Shown here: positions 30,452 through 44,200 of the stretch, in pieces
Layout of the letters: every line of letters begins with the position of its first letter
Numbering within the stretch: position 1 is the stretch's first letter
Assembly: GCA_033063855.1 (NCBI GenBank)
Contig: CP093829.1
Coordinates: forward strand, 6,768,243-6,832,242
Direction of reading: 5' to 3'
Source of the DNA: Smittia aterrima
Taxonomy: Eukaryota; Arthropoda; Insecta; Diptera; Chironomidae
DNA length: 64,000 bases
The notes under the pieces: model-generated
What the model was told of the DNA's origin: nothing
Databases searched by the model: none
Seen by the model: only the letters and a program-made list of their open reading frames with translations
Made by a program: the position numbers and the translations under genes

Positions 30452-33400
30452 ATGTTGGACAAAAGAAAATCCTCAACTTTCGTGATAGCAGCTTTCGTAG
30501 GTGAGTTGTGTGTGTAGAGCAGTCTAATGCTGATACCTGTGGAATGAACTGAGAGGAGGAAAGAGATAGCGAGAGATTCAACAGTTTTTTTTTATTTCGT
30601 CTTTCTCCATCCTCATGGAGCATTGCACAAAGAAGAAGAATTTAAGTCCAGACAAAAGAATAGTGAAAGGGCTTCGTTAGTAAATGATGGGCCGTCGAAT
30701 TATGATTGATCACAAAATTTCCGAAAAAAATATTTTTTTCCTTCAAACATCAAAATTGCGCAAAAAGAAAAAAGTTCCCAGTCAAATACAACTCACTCGA
30801 AACAAGAGAATGAGGGTCACATGGAACGTATTTAACAAAACAAAGCGAATGGAATTATTAAACAGACTGAAGAGTTATTATGTTCCCGGAATAAAGCAGC
30901 ACATTGCAATTTTGTCTGCAAAATAATCAACAAACGTAAAAATAACTTTGAAAGAGACAGAGCGAAGATATTAACTGCGGCATCATCTGAACCCAACCCA
31001 AAAACCAGTTTCCCATGAGAAAACCTCTTGTGTATGAGTCCGTGTCTTGTTTTTTTCGCGTTGCTTTTAGAAATATTTTCTCTAGTAGCGTCAAAGTCAT
31101 TTTTAAAACGAGAGAATTGATTCAATTAATTATCACATGAAGTTATAATTGTCGGCCGTTGCGTTACTCAAATGGTCTTCGTGACTAATGACAACACCTT
31201 TTGTCGCATCGAATTTTACACACTTTTCAGTTTCGTCTTGAGCTTTACGCTACCTGAGTTCATTCTCGGATTACAATTGCCATTTGCAGGTACAATTGAA
31301 GTCTCAATTACCTGCCTTGTAACCATTTTTCGGATTTAAAAGAAGAAAAATAAGTTTTCTTAGTGCAAGCTCAACGCTGTGCGCATTTTAATAATCTCGA
31401 AAGCTGACGATTGACCAAGCATGGTCAGGCTAAGAACGGTTCGACCTGATTCCATCCGATTGATTTATTTATTGACACGAGTTGGCCATAAAGTAAATGG
31501 AAATTTTTAAAAGTGACGAACGGGGATCGTTCGTTGACGGTTAGTTAGCTTTAAAATAAATTCAGGACGCTCCTTATTCTTCGCGGTTGACTCCTGAAAG
31601 ACTAACTGCTCGACACCATGCGAAACATTATGCATGGGCGTTTTCTGTTTTCCTATCGCGATTATCATAACTTCTCTCTCCGATCTAACGAAATGTGTCG
31701 AGTTTATGTTAATGAACGCTTCTCTCGCTGGTGGCTTTGTATCTGACCACTCATGCATGTTTTTTTATTTCGTTGGTTTGAGCCAATCTTTCTCTCCCTC
31801 GTGGTGTTGGTGTTTCACCTTTCACATTACGAACAATGGGATAACCGTTAATATGAAAATGACCACGCCGTTTGATGCCATTTTTTTCTCTCTCTCAGAG
31901 TTGAAGCTCACGATTTCCAGTAACATCGACCGGTGACGTCGACTAATCCATCATTTATTTCTTCTTGTTCTTTCCTCGTGCTGTTTACTGCTCGTTTGTT
32001 GTGAAACTATTTTCTCTTTTTTTTTCTTCTTTCGAATCTTTAATTCCCAAGTTTATAGCCGATCGTACGGTGACGCGTTGAACAAGCATTCGAGCAGATC
32101 AAGTTTTAGTTTCTCCGTCGCCTTCCAAGTCTTCTAAGAAACTTTTTTACTGTTTACACTTGTTGTTATCTCAGGCAAAGATAGGAGATGAGACCGCTCT
32201 CCTAAACAAAATACAATAAACTATTTTACGATCCGATGAAAAAACAAATAGAACGAGCGTAGTTGAATGTTTCTTAGTTCCTCTTATAAAAAAAATGTTT
32301 CATTCTCGATCTAAATGAAACGGATTGTTTCCGCAGCATTTAAGCTAAAATAAAAATGAATAATCTCAGTTACAAACTATTAACGACATCGTCATGGTTT
32401 ATTTCTTAGAAGCTGGCTCATCGAAAAATCTTTTTCTTTTGATGAATCATGAGGCGTTGACAATTGAGAAAATGAAACCGTCTTTGAATGACAATTGGAG
32501 ATGAGACATGTGGAAACAATATTTCACAATGTAGGCAATTACAAAAAGTCGATAAATTTTTAAAACCTAGAACCACTTGACCCGCGAGAATATTTCAAAT
32601 TTTGAGATCCCAAAATGAAAACGTATCAAAAGCCTCAATTACGTTAACGCCCGAATATTTCACAACGAGAAACTACGTCGACGAAGTCCACGAATGCCAC
32701 TTGTTTAGATTATTTTTTTATCTTCTTCACGAGAAAGGAAGAGAGGTTGAAGAAACTCAAACAACAAGGCGAAGATGATGATGAAAAAAAAAGAGTTTCA
32801 ACGTGTTTGGCTTAGAAAGGGATAGAGCGAAGCAAAAGCAACAACTTGTTGATATTTGAAAAGCATGAACGGGTTTTCTCTGTTCTCTAATTCTCGATAC
32901 TTTGGCCTGTTTGTCTTTTGCCATCATAGACGAAGCTAAGAATAAAAGAGAACCACCACCAACTCATACATGCAACGTCACAAAATCTTACCTTGTTCCT
33001 CTGCACGCTTCAACCGTCATTTCAGACTATTTCTCTTTTCTCTTTGAACTGCTTTTCTTCATCTTAAAGTTGAATTCGGTACCTTTTGCCGTTTGGGGGC
33101 TTAGCCGATCTTTCACTCCTTCTCTCGCTCTCACTCCCTTCATCTTCGTTCGCGAACACATTTCAGTGTTTTTATTGTTTCTTTACAATTCAAACAACGT
33201 GAAGAAAAGAAGAAAATAATATAACGAAAGTTAAATGGCATGAGGAAATCCAAAATAACATGTAACATGAGAAACGCAAACGAGAAACCTGAAATGTCCC
33301 ATGTGGAACACACCCAGACGAGGAGATTTTTCATTAGCGTGTTGCTTATTTCTCGGTTTCCCATATCGGCTTGGCGCGGAGCAAAGAAAATTGAAATGAA

Positions 33401-36399
33401 AATTAAAAAAAAATTGCGCGATCTGGTTTAGTGGCCTGCAATGCGCTCCGAGTGCGCTCAACTTCCAGGAAAGGCAAAAGTGAGAAAGTGTAAAAATGAT
33501 CGAAGCTCAATAATGATGATGATTGTTGCTGCTGCTGGAATGAAGATCGTCCAAAACATGTTTCGAAAGAATTAATTATAATTTTTCTCTCTTTCTTTTC
33601 TGATGGGCTGGCGTTGATTTCAACTATCGACGGCCCGCGATCGATAAAATAAATTAAATTGAGAAGGGAAAATCGCGAAATATGAAATCCACTTTTGGCA
33701 TGGTCGTTAGGTTATTTCCGTCGATTCTGTCACGTTCACTCCCTTTCGAAACCTCAAGAAAAGAAATCGATGAATGACGTAATTCCTTGTTGATCACCGC
33801 TCGAAATTACTTCATAGGAATATTAATCAAGAAATAAAGCAAAATTGCAATGCCAAACATCAACCGCAAACGGCATAGCGCACTGGTGTTTGAAAAATGC
33901 TTTTATAATTCTCCTCTTTGCCATGATTCAAAAAAGAAGTAATGATTCAGCTGAATGCTGGCAAAACAGCAAAGCCAAGCCGGTTGAAGTTGAGTGAGAA
34001 AAAAATCATAAAGCAAGAAAACAACCAAAAGCGATTGAGAAATCACCGAACGAATTTTTGTAATTGGCATTAAAGCGCATAATGTCGAGATCATAGTAGA
34101 AACTGCTCGAGTTGAACACAGAGCTGAGCAGTGCTGAATCAACGAATGAAACCGTTGCGCAAACAGCTGCCGTAGTGTTTGAATCAGCGATGGGAAAAAA
34201 GATCTTAGACATTGAATTCGCTGATCGTAAATCGCGTTGACAATCAAAATAGTTTTTACACAATTTTTGCTTAAATTGTTTCAATAGAAAACTTCAATTA
34301 AAAGAAATGAGCGCGATTTTCACCTGATCGTCCGCCCTCTCCGTTTAATCTGATTGCTGCTTAAATTACCATCGATTGTTTGCCACACAATACAAAGCAT
34401 AAAACATAATGATGTTGCCGAATGGAACATGAGCTTAATGTCTCTTAATTCAGCGATTCGCGTGAAGGTTTTCTTTTTGGTAATTCGACTCGGCAACTCA
34501 AAAACTTTTTTCTCTTCTCTTCGCCACAGTCTCCGACTTACGTTTGTGTAAACATTGATTTGAATTTGATTCGAACTTCATGCCAATCTATTCATGATTC
34601 GACTGATGACTTCTCTCAGTCGTTCACATAATTCCTCGTATTGCACGATGTGGCAGCATCGGTTAAATGCAGAACTTGACACCATTTTCGTACAACGCTC
34701 TTCTATTATGCTAAATTATGTTTTTCAGTGCTTATCGTGATTGTAAATTGTGCATTCTTTCGCATTCACGTTGCCTCACAGCGACCACATAAATTGCCCA
34801 GCGTGTCGTTGCAAATTAATGTCTTTTCTTCAAGTTCTGGCACTCAATTGTCGTTTTATTTCTATTCGTTTCAGCGCTCGTGGCATCTGTTAACGGACAA
34901 CAAGCAAATCGTGTTGCTGACGCCGATCCAAGATACATTGCAACACAAGCGGGTCAAACAATTAATTTGTTGTGCCGCGTCGCTCAGCCCGTCAGCACCT
35001 GCAGATTTCAAATTCCCGGCGAGCCTGTCGATATTAAACTAAACCCAACATGGCCGGCAAGAAACGATAACTTCCAATACTACGGCAACGGACTCGATCA
35101 AGGACAATGTGGAGTGACAATTAAGAATGTTCGTGAGGATTATCATGGCAACGCGACTTGCATTCTCGATCCAAATGATGGAGGAACTGATGCTGTTGGA
35201 GTCATCGATATTGTGATTGCAAAAGCGCCTCAACTTCCACAAATTACTGTTGACCAACGAGAACTCGAAGCTGGAGAAGAACTTGAAGCTGAATGTACTT
35301 CCATCGATGGCAGACCAGCTGCTAACATCACTTGGTACCTCAACGATCAACCTCTCGGCCCAGGAGAGATTGAAACTGTTGACAGTTCAACAACCGGAAC
35401 AACTTATTACACAGTTTACTCAAAACTTCGTTACATGTTGAAGCCACAAGATCATACTCAGAATCTCATCTGTCGTGCTTACCATCCTGGTTATACACCT
35501 GAAGGATTCACTGACACAAGACTGAACTTGAATGTTAACTTCCGACCTGTTGCATTGGCGGAAACAATTATCTCAGGACTTGAACTCGGTAGCTCAGCGA
35601 ATATTGGACCAATTACTATTCAAGCGAATCCACGTCCATCGATTAAATGGACTGTTGACGGAGTTGTCATCAATCAAGGCGAACAAACACAACGCTACGT
35701 TGCAAATGAGCCCGTTCAAACTGGAGTTGGAATGTGGAACGTTTCGTTGACTGTCATCGAGTTAACTCTTCAAGACACGACAAGAACTTACAAGCTTCGT
35801 GCTAACAATGCTTTTGGAACGACTGACTACTCAATTAGAATCGGCGGATCGCAAGATGTTGCAGGTAAACTTGAGAAATAATTGATTCCCTTGACAATTT
35901 TTAATTTCGTTATTTTTTAGGAACTGGCATGGGAATCGTTACAATCGTTGCCATTTCGATTGTAGCACTCTTCGTTCTTGTAATTGTTGCTCTGATTGTG
36001 GTCGCTAAAGTTACAAAACGCTGGTGTTTCGCAGGTAAGAAAGACACAACCGTTTAGTTGTGAATCACAAAGAACTCTACGATCATCACCGCATTCGGCA
36101 TAATCAAAAAAATTCGCACAACCTCATTCCAAATTCACTCAACACTAACTAACCATATTAACCACATGAAATCATTGATTCGGACCCAATTTGTTCAAAG
36201 ACTTTGCGTTGTAGGAGACTCAATGCATCCCAACGGTCCTGATTCCGAAGCTCAAATCGCTCCGGAAGACGATAAAGTTCACGAGCATTACGAGCCTGCT
36301 GAGAAGGTGTCGGACGATGACGAACATCCAGAACTGCCCGTTGGCGATGGCGAGGTGAAGACAACAAATGGAAAGCCGAAGGGAAATACATCCGTCTGA
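30452..36399 (+). CDS. Fas3: Fasciclin III, Ig-domain homophilic adhesion molecule
   Basis: Coding exons 30452-30500, 34875-35864, 35921-36034 and 36215-36399 give 445 aa. The signal peptide (MLDKRKSSTFVIAAFVALVA, cleavage after about residue 24) is assembled across the 4.4-kb first intron. Three Ig-like modules follow; CRFQIPGEP, DQGQCGVTI and RPAANITWY are characteristic of Fas3. A transmembrane helix spans about 332-358 and a short basic stop KVTKRWCFAG ends it. The cytoplasmic tail is acidic and ends in NTSV. Reading through the third donor instead gives a 391-aa form ending KKDTTV (stop 36055-36057). In Drosophila Fas3 mediates adhesion at septate junctions and growth cones and has alternative C termini. 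Several poly(A) signals follow, e.g. 36947-36952. Confidence 0.92.
30501..34874 (+). other. First intron of fasciclin III
   Basis: 4374 bp bounded by GTGAGT and TTTCAG. Open frames inside are short, biased to Ser/Phe or Lys, and lack family features, so I call no nested gene. Polypyrimidine and AT-rich tracts are frequent; enhancers are plausible but not identifiable by eye. Confidence 0.6.
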
Positions 36400-38750
36400 G
36401 TTGGGGAAACAAATGTGGGTGATAAACAAAAGTTCTGATAAGGGTTACGCTACTTAATTTAATTTAAACCATAAAACGAAATCATCAAAATTTCAATCAA
36501 AAGACGAAATCGAATCTTTTAAAAAGTATTTAACTTTGTATTGCTTGTTTTTCTCTCGTAGTCAAGTTAGAACGCAAAAAGTTTTTTTTTCTTTCAATAA
36601 TTAATTAAGAATTTATGTATCTCGAAGCGTTGGCACTGCCGCCTCGGCTTCACCTTAAACGAGCTTTTCAAAAAAACAAAACAAAAACATTCAGGACCAG
36701 ATGACGAAGAAATTTCGAAATATTTTAAAAAGAAAAAATATCGACCAGAGAGTTTTGTTTGTTTTCTGCAAGAGAAGTGTCGATTTTGTGTAAGATTTAA
36801 TATCTATCTCGATGTATAATACACGAAGCCATAGAGTAATTGTAGAAGAAAACAGTTTTATTTTCCTTATCGAAATGCGAGGTCATTGATAGCGAGAAGT
36901 AGATAGGAAAAGTATTAAATATCTTCGCGTAGTTTTAAGCGATCGAAATAAAATAGTTTTCCACGAATCAATGTCTTCAGAAGATTTCTTTTTATACCGA
37001 ATCATTCCATCAGTTTCTTCAGCAGAAAGAGTTGTCTTCGAGATTGTTTACCTCTTTAGTAATGTTATTAACGAAATAAAAGAAAAACTTCTGTAAAATG
37101 TAAAACGAGAAATTTTTTGAAAGTGGGGAAACATTAAATAAATAAATTGAAAAGCAAGAGAAATGTTTTGTTTGTATTCCCACAACGATTGCGTGATCAA
37201 TTGATTAATGGATGACAGGATTATCCATTGTCGACATCACCTGTTTCAATATCTTGGGCGTCGTGCTTCCTACTTTTATTTATTTCAGAGCGAAAACATT
37301 TTTATCTTTCAGCGGAATTTCATTTGCCAATAATAAAAGAAGACAAACACACGCAATTTCAATTTTCTTTTGATTAATAAATTTTTATTCGAATATTCTT
37401 CTGATTCTCGAGTTTCATGTTTTTTTTTTGTTACATAATTTACATAACTTCATTCTGTAAAAAATACTACGACCTCCTTGGGCTTTCTCGAGAGACACAC
37501 GAGACATTCGGGTCAATCAATGATCAAGAGCATCGTAAAATGTTCAATTTAGTTTTCGTGAAAACTTGCGTTAGATGAGCGCATTGTCTATTTGATGGCT
37601 TCGGAATCAATTGAGCGGAAATCGCAATAAAATTTTATGCGATTTTCGATGAGCTTCGAAAATGATTCTTTAAAAGCAAGAGCATGGGTCGGATTTGTCT
37701 TGAAAAATTCATGGAATTTCGAGTCATCAAACTGGGGTGAGGAATTCAGACAATTATTATTGACAAGCCCGACGCCATTCATTCGATTAACTCGTTTTTA
37801 TTTATGTTGTACACCGTACAAAATCTTTTGAAATTCCTCTTCTCCTTTCCGGGAAAACGCGCTAAAATATTTCATCGTATAAAAGTATTCGTCGTATAAA
37901 AATGTTGCTCGTATAATAAATTGTATCGTCCAATGAGTTTTTCTTTTGAAAGGCACCGAAAAAGATTTTCTTTTTTTTTGTTTAAGTCTTATGAGTTTTC
38001 AATTTCAATTATCATGAGAAAATGTCGTCGATTCGAGTGAGTAGCCAAGCAAGATTGCCATAAAATAATAAAAATATTTTTCATCCAGTCACAAAGAGCT
38101 TTGTAAAAAAAAACAATAAAAAATAAATTGATTGTACTTTGAAAATCTTTGAAGTTGCGTTTTTTAATGTGAATAACTAATTAGCTGCATGTTCGCTTTT
38201 ACTTTACAGAGTTTCGGTTCTTCGAGTGTCGTTTGTTTCTGCTTTGAAATGAAAAGTCACAAAATAAATTGCCGTAAGCCAAACATTTCGTCTATGAGGA
38301 GATTTCAAAGTGTGCAAGTACAAACTCTCGATAGCAGATTTAAATTGGAGACAAAGCCTCTTGTGTTGATGAGCATTCGACAAAACAACGTCAATGTTTG
38401 GAGTACATGCTCCTGAAGCCCTTTGAGATTCACTATTGCTTGGTTATTGAGTGAGCTTAAGCTTCGCGCATTTTCGTCTATTTACACATCATGTAAGTTT
38501 CTTACATCAAACATTTTTTTTCTTGTTTAGATATGAGTTTATCATTCACACTTCAGCATGTCGAACATTCACTTCACAACATTTTCTTCTTCTTCTTCTC
38601 GTGTTTAATAATTCATCGGAATCAACACTTATCGACGGTCTTTTCTAATCGTAAGCTGTTTCATCGAAGCGAGAACAATCGAGGAGAAACAAAGAGATTA
38701 AAAATTAAATAAATAACATTGAATGATTCCTTCCGAACCACGCACTTGTT
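36400..38750. other. Fas3 3' UTR and intergenic sequence
   Basis: Probable Fas3 3' UTR to 36.97 kb or 37.15 kb (AATAAA at 36947 and around 37074-37140). Beyond that no gene is seen. A small cluster of TCGTATAA repeats lies near 37880-37920. The end is the probable 3' UTR of the G-alpha gene. Confidence 0.5.
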
Positions 38751-40433
38751 TCATTGCAGCATGAGAGAGGCGAGATTCCGCTGCAGAATCGTATCCTTTA
38801 CAGAATTGAACACATGCTGGATGTTCTGCGTATCGACGGCATTCGTGAAGTGATGATAGATTGGCTGGGGAGGCTTTAAACTCTGATGGTGATGACTGTT
38901 GTTACGCCGAACTCGGAGAAACATTTGCAGAATAAATGTGTGAACGTCGGTGAGTGAGTGAGGATTGCCAGTGAACTGCGGATAATACCAACGAATGTCA
39001 GTCTCTGGATTCTTCACTTTCAGTGCCAGCAGATCATATTTGTTGAGGAAGAGAATAATGGAGATGCTTTGAAACGCTGTGTTATTGACTATCGTGTCGA
39101 AAATATTTTTCGACTCTTCAAGTCGATTTGTTCTCCTAAAGAAGAAAATTGTTTTTATTTTAGTTTGTGGAATGTCGTTGAATACAAATGAAGTCTCTTA
39201 CCTATCTTCAGCCAGCACCTGATCAAATTCTGACGTTGACACAAGAAATAATATTGATGTCACTGAACCGTCGAAACACTTTGTCCATTTTTGACGTTGT
39301 GTCCTTTGGCCTCCAACATCAACGAAGACAAATGGAATGTTCTGAAGGGGAGAGTGAGGAAGAATTAAGTTATGCTGAACATTGAATCAAATATTCGTCT
39401 GGTATTTACTTGTATCCTAATTGTAAACTCGAAAACACCCTTCGTAGCTTTACGGCAATGAAGAATGTCCTTCTGTGTCGGTGTGTAGTCGTTCCTTGAT
39501 ATTCGTTCGAGCTCTTCGAAGAAATAACTGACGGAATCACTCTAAAAATATCAAGAACTTCAGAAAAGGTCTGCGATTTCATGTCAAGTGTACTCACTAG
39601 TTGAAATTCTCGTCGCCGGTCGTAAGCTTTCTTGATTGCTCGGTCCTGCCACAAATGTTCGATGACGGGCACGTATTGGCGGAAAGTGTCTACGTCTAAA
39701 TCATTACTACTATGAAATAATATGGCTTGATTGGCGGCCAGATGAGTATTTGGATGCTCCCATGGTATTTCTAGTTTCTCTCTCGCGTCAACCAACACTT
39801 GCATACCTAAAAGAAGCATAATCGTTCAAATTTGTTAAGTGGATCAACGCCAATTGGACAACAATGACATGTGATTGTGCAATTTGTTATCACTCGACAT
39901 AATCGGCATCTGCGAACTCACCTTTAACAATGTTCTGATAAATGACATGATGATACTCTCGCATTAGCTCGGGCTCAAACTTAATCCCGTGAATGATTCG
40001 CATTTGCTTCAAGAATGTCGACTTTCCAGACTCGCCAGCTCCAAGGAGAAGTAATTTCACCTAGAAAGACGAAAAATAGCAAAACATGCAGCGACAAGAC
40101 ATAAAGTGCTGAGTCTTAAAAATGTGTAAACAATAAACAATTGAGAGTCGCGAGCTATGGTGCGCTCAGTTGCGACGATAATAAAAATGTGAAACAACAT
40201 TGAAAAGTGATTCATCGAAAAGTGATGAAGGAGATGAAATGGGGAAAGTTAGTTACCTGTCGTCGAAATGAATTCTTGTCTTTTTCCAGGAATTTGTCGA
40301 TTTTCCGCGACTTATCTCGCTGCTCCAGTTCTTCGGGTGTGAATCGAAGCCTCAGCAAATGTGATAAAACGTCCGAACAACAATTTTTTCTTAAAGAATT
40401 TCTTCGGTGGTGTGACATATTCGCTTTTATCAC
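38751..40433 (-). CDS. cta: Heterotrimeric G protein alpha subunit, G12/13 class
   Basis: Six coding exons on the minus strand (40433-40257, 40060-39922, 39806-39598, 39541-39410, 39341-39202, 39135-38751) give 393 aa (388 if the second Met starts). Seen: N-terminal Cys pair NCCSD (palmitoylation candidate), P-loop GAGESGKST (66-74), switch I Arg in CRKATKG (205), switch II DVGGQR (227-232, catalytic Gln 231), NKYD, TNAVDT, and the C terminus LMLQ shared with G12/13. The Drosophila member, concertina, relays the folded-gastrulation signal to RhoGEF2 for apical constriction. All splice sites are GT-AG; the intron between exons 4 and 5 is 68 bp. Confidence 0.93.
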
Positions 40434-41240
40434 TGTTCTCGATCGATTTCGCAGCTTAACTTATCACCGTGTAGACTCACTATGCAATCACATCACTTAT
40501 AGTCCTTCGTTTAATTCGTTAAATGCCTTGAGTAATGCAGCAAAATTCTTATTCGGAAAGAATATCCGACAAGAGAAGTTGGACGTTTTCAAAACTCTTT
40601 TGAAGGGCTCGTCAACTTCGTGGTCGTAACACACGATCGTGTTCGCCTAAAATCGTGTTCACTTTCAATCGTGATCACTGCTTTGGCAACGAGTAACCCT
40701 TCGTTACGTTTTTTGTTGATAAATCGGATTTTACGAACTTTACGTGAATAAGATTAGTTAGGCTGCTTGTATTTTATTGTGTGTTGTTTACAAGAACCGC
40801 AAGCCTAACTTGCATTAAATTGAAGTCAAAGAAAGTGTTGGAATTGTTTATATTTTGAGATAAAAGGTTTGTTTTCAAGAAAAGTTTTCACTGTTTGAAA
40901 AAAAAACGAAAAGTAGTTTTGCCGCTGATAAAAAGAAAATTTTCCGTTTTATGGATTTGCCGTTGAAACCATTGGTTACCTGAAAAGGGTTTATTAGACA
41001 TTTACCTGCTCAAGGAATTTAATTAAAGAAAAAGCCATAAAACAACTGAAAAAGTTTCGGTCAAATTGAATCTTCTTTATTTTATAAATCAAGATTAAGT
41101 ACATTTATTCTTTTTATCAATACTGTCACAAAGATTTCATTCTTAAGAGCAAAAGTGCATCTCACGTTATAGTTCAATTTAAATCTTAACAGCTAAAATG
41201 TGTGGAAATGCTTATCGATGACCCGTCATGTCCTTTCGAC
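40434..41240. other. Intergenic region cta / Pvf
   Basis: No gene. A cluster of ATCGTG/CACGAT words, including the palindrome CACGATCGTG, lies at about 40630-40675 upstream of cta. A minus-strand poly(A) signal (TTTATT, 41076-41081) suits the Pvf 3' end. Confidence 0.5.
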
Positions 41241-44200
41241 TTATTCAGTTACCGCTTGTGCTGTTTGATATTTTGTATCGTCGGTTGCTTCGAACGTCTC
41301 GTTATACGTGTGCTCACCAAAGTCTAAAAACTCATTGGTCTCACCATCGTCAGTGCTCTGAAAGATTAAGAAAAGAAAAAACATTGAAATCTCTTAGAAA
41401 GTGGAAGGTTTGTCTCGTACAGAGAATCCAATAAAAATTAAAGTTAACGGACATTGTTAGTGGTTGGTGCAAATATTCTATCTAAGTTTAGTCAAATCAT
41501 TAAACAAACACCGCACAGAAAACAACAAGTATCGCAGTCTTCTGATACTTACACTGCTCTTCAAAACAGAATAAACTAATAGTTTTATTAATTCAATTTA
41601 ACTTTATTAGCCAGTCTAGAATAAAGAAAAATATTTTCCGTCAAAAAGCGATCAAATGGGAAAAACATGCAGCGAATTTTGACTCTATCTAATCTACTCC
41701 CTCGAAATGAATGTGCATACGAATGTAAAGTGAATGAACTGATTAAGAACTCACCGCTTGACAAGAACAAGTATTGTGGTCAAACTCCTGGCCCGTAGGA
41801 CAATTCCTTTGATCACGACACACACAGGCACAATTATTAGGATCGAACAGCTTCGTTGGATCCTGAAAAAGATTGATTTCTATATTAAAGTACTTAAGAT
41901 CATCATTCAATTGCCTCACCTTAGCACACTCATCTGCTTCGTGAATGTTTGAACATTCACATCGGCATTGGCTTGCTACAAACTTTTGTAAACTGTTACA
42001 GTCTGAAGGCGTTTTCTTACATTGACACCTGCATCTGTTGTGCTCCTTCACAGTGACTGTCACTTCTCCCATTGCTTGAAGCTTCGATCCACCAATATAT
42101 TTAGTTTTCTTGATTGTAATTTCCTTCTCCGACTCGTCAGTTGGGGTACAACTTGTTCCGGTATGAGCACAACAACCGCCACATTGTTTTAAAAGCACAC
42201 ACGATGGAAAGTAAAATACGGTTGGATCGTTTTCGTTCGTCGGCACAAGGCTGACGATCGTGTCGATGGGTTTACACGTTGCTTGTCTCAATGTTTCTCT
42301 AGCAGCGCGACCTAAAAATAATAATTATCGTGTTTAATTTATAGATAATGGCAAACCACAATTTAGCGGTAGATAAACTGCTCAACTATGGGCTCCGTCA
42401 AAGTCACTTGGATAACGTGCTGGCGTCAAACTGTGTAATGGATTGGTTTGGGAGAACATTCATTGGACAAAGGAAGATTATAGATTTTTACCAAAACTCA
42501 AATGCAACTCATGAGCATTCGATGACTAATGTGACAACTTCCGAAGCTTTTGAGGATCGACCATATCATCTTCTCACGTAAGTTCTTTTTTTGATTTACT
42601 TAATCATTATTAAAGAATTCTTTTATTTTAGTCGCGAGCAACCGCTAGAAAATATGAAAAGCGCACCAGACCTTTTAACTGGTGATGAACAATGGTTTGA
42701 TTGTGAAACGCATTCTCCTGTTGACTTGAAAGAAGGTCAACGAACACCTTTAAACCGATCAACGCCATTGATCCGTTGCCCTCCAGCTCCTTGTCGATAT
42801 GGAAATAAATTTGAAATCAGTGACGATGAGACTGATGAACACGACGATGACAGCGATGGCTTGAATGAATCTGGAATTCGACCGCTGGATTCGTCAGCAA
42901 TTGAATTGATGAGAGAAAAGACTGAGAAGTCACCAAGTTGTAAAAGAATTCGACGTGAGGAGACTCAAGTGGAGGAACCAAGCGAGCCAATCGAAAGTAG
43001 ATTTTCTGAATTATATTATTTGGAAGCGTCTGGAAGTGTTACCATTAAACGCGATAGATCTATGTCAAGTAATGAGCCTGACAAACGCGACTGCAAGATG
43101 TTGATCTCATATCGAGTATGCAAAGAGGATCCGGCAATGATTCAAATTGCTTTGATAGTTTATAAATGTAATTCAAAGAATCCAAAGTCGCGCAGGAATT
43201 TGATGTCACAATTTGAAGTTAAATCCGATGAAGCGTCACCACTTAGCAAACCATCAACCTCGCAATGTCGAACAACTGAGAAAGATCAAAAGAAATCAGA
43301 GGACGAGAAGCGAATGGAAGTCTTCACAGCACCAGCTGCAGGCAGTAAATTCTCAAAAGCCACAAAGCGACCAATTTCAAAGACATCGCTTCGATTTTAA
43401 GGACACCAAAAGGTTTTGCAATAAGAAGTGTACAAAAACTCAAGAAATTGATATTTTGAATTGTTTTTAATAAATCAACTCGTAAAACTTACGTTTTCTG
43501 TTTGCTGGACTTTGCACAATCGACGAAGTATTCGAAAGTGAATTTGTGTCGTCAACAAAGTCGTGGATAAATACATCTACATCATTAATCTCATTGATTT
43601 GCTCCGCGAGCTCCATCGGCATCTAGAAATAGAAGGAATTCGCTAAATATTTGAAGACATGATGACGCACTTTCTTAATTACGATAAAACATTGTTTGCT
43701 TTGATAATAAGCACACAAAGTCGACGATAGCAGGCGGATGGGCCTTGTTGTTTTTCATTATCACCTCATAGCGTCGAATTGACAAATACGCATTCTCTCA
43801 CGACTTGCCGAAGAAGCTTTAATGCTTCCAAACGTAAGCTCACGAACGCTTTTGAAACTGCACCCTTCCAGATAGAAATCAGATTAACTTTAAGTATTGC
43901 ATCAAACTATGAATCATTAGAAATTTGCGGGAATCACTGGACGTTGAGAAAACAAAAATCACTAACGCCTACAGATTCAATGTTTCGATCAGACGTCCAC
44001 ACGTTCAGGAATTTCAATTTTTCTCTACTTAACGTGCAATTATAATTCCACAAGCGTCGACACAATTAGAGAGATCTAACTAAACAAAACAACTCATTGT
44101 TTAGCGAGAAGAGTGTACTCGTTTGATTTATTAAATGTCAATCGAGAAATCTTTCACTATCGCGGTGTGGCTTGAATTTCCATTGAAAAAAATATGAAAC

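Noticed and set aside
32902..33219. 105-codon frame inside the Fas3 intron.
   Set aside because: No recognisable residues, ordinary for AT-rich intron, no splice partners seen.
37860..37920. Cluster of TCGTATAA words as a possible CRISPR-like or structured repeat.
   Set aside because: Three irregular short repeats in AT-rich intergenic DNA of a eukaryote; too short and uneven to support a call.
40640..40690. CACGATCGTG palindrome as a bHLH E-box pair controlling cta.
   Set aside because: Sequence is not a canonical E-box and no spacing logic is visible; kept only as a note.
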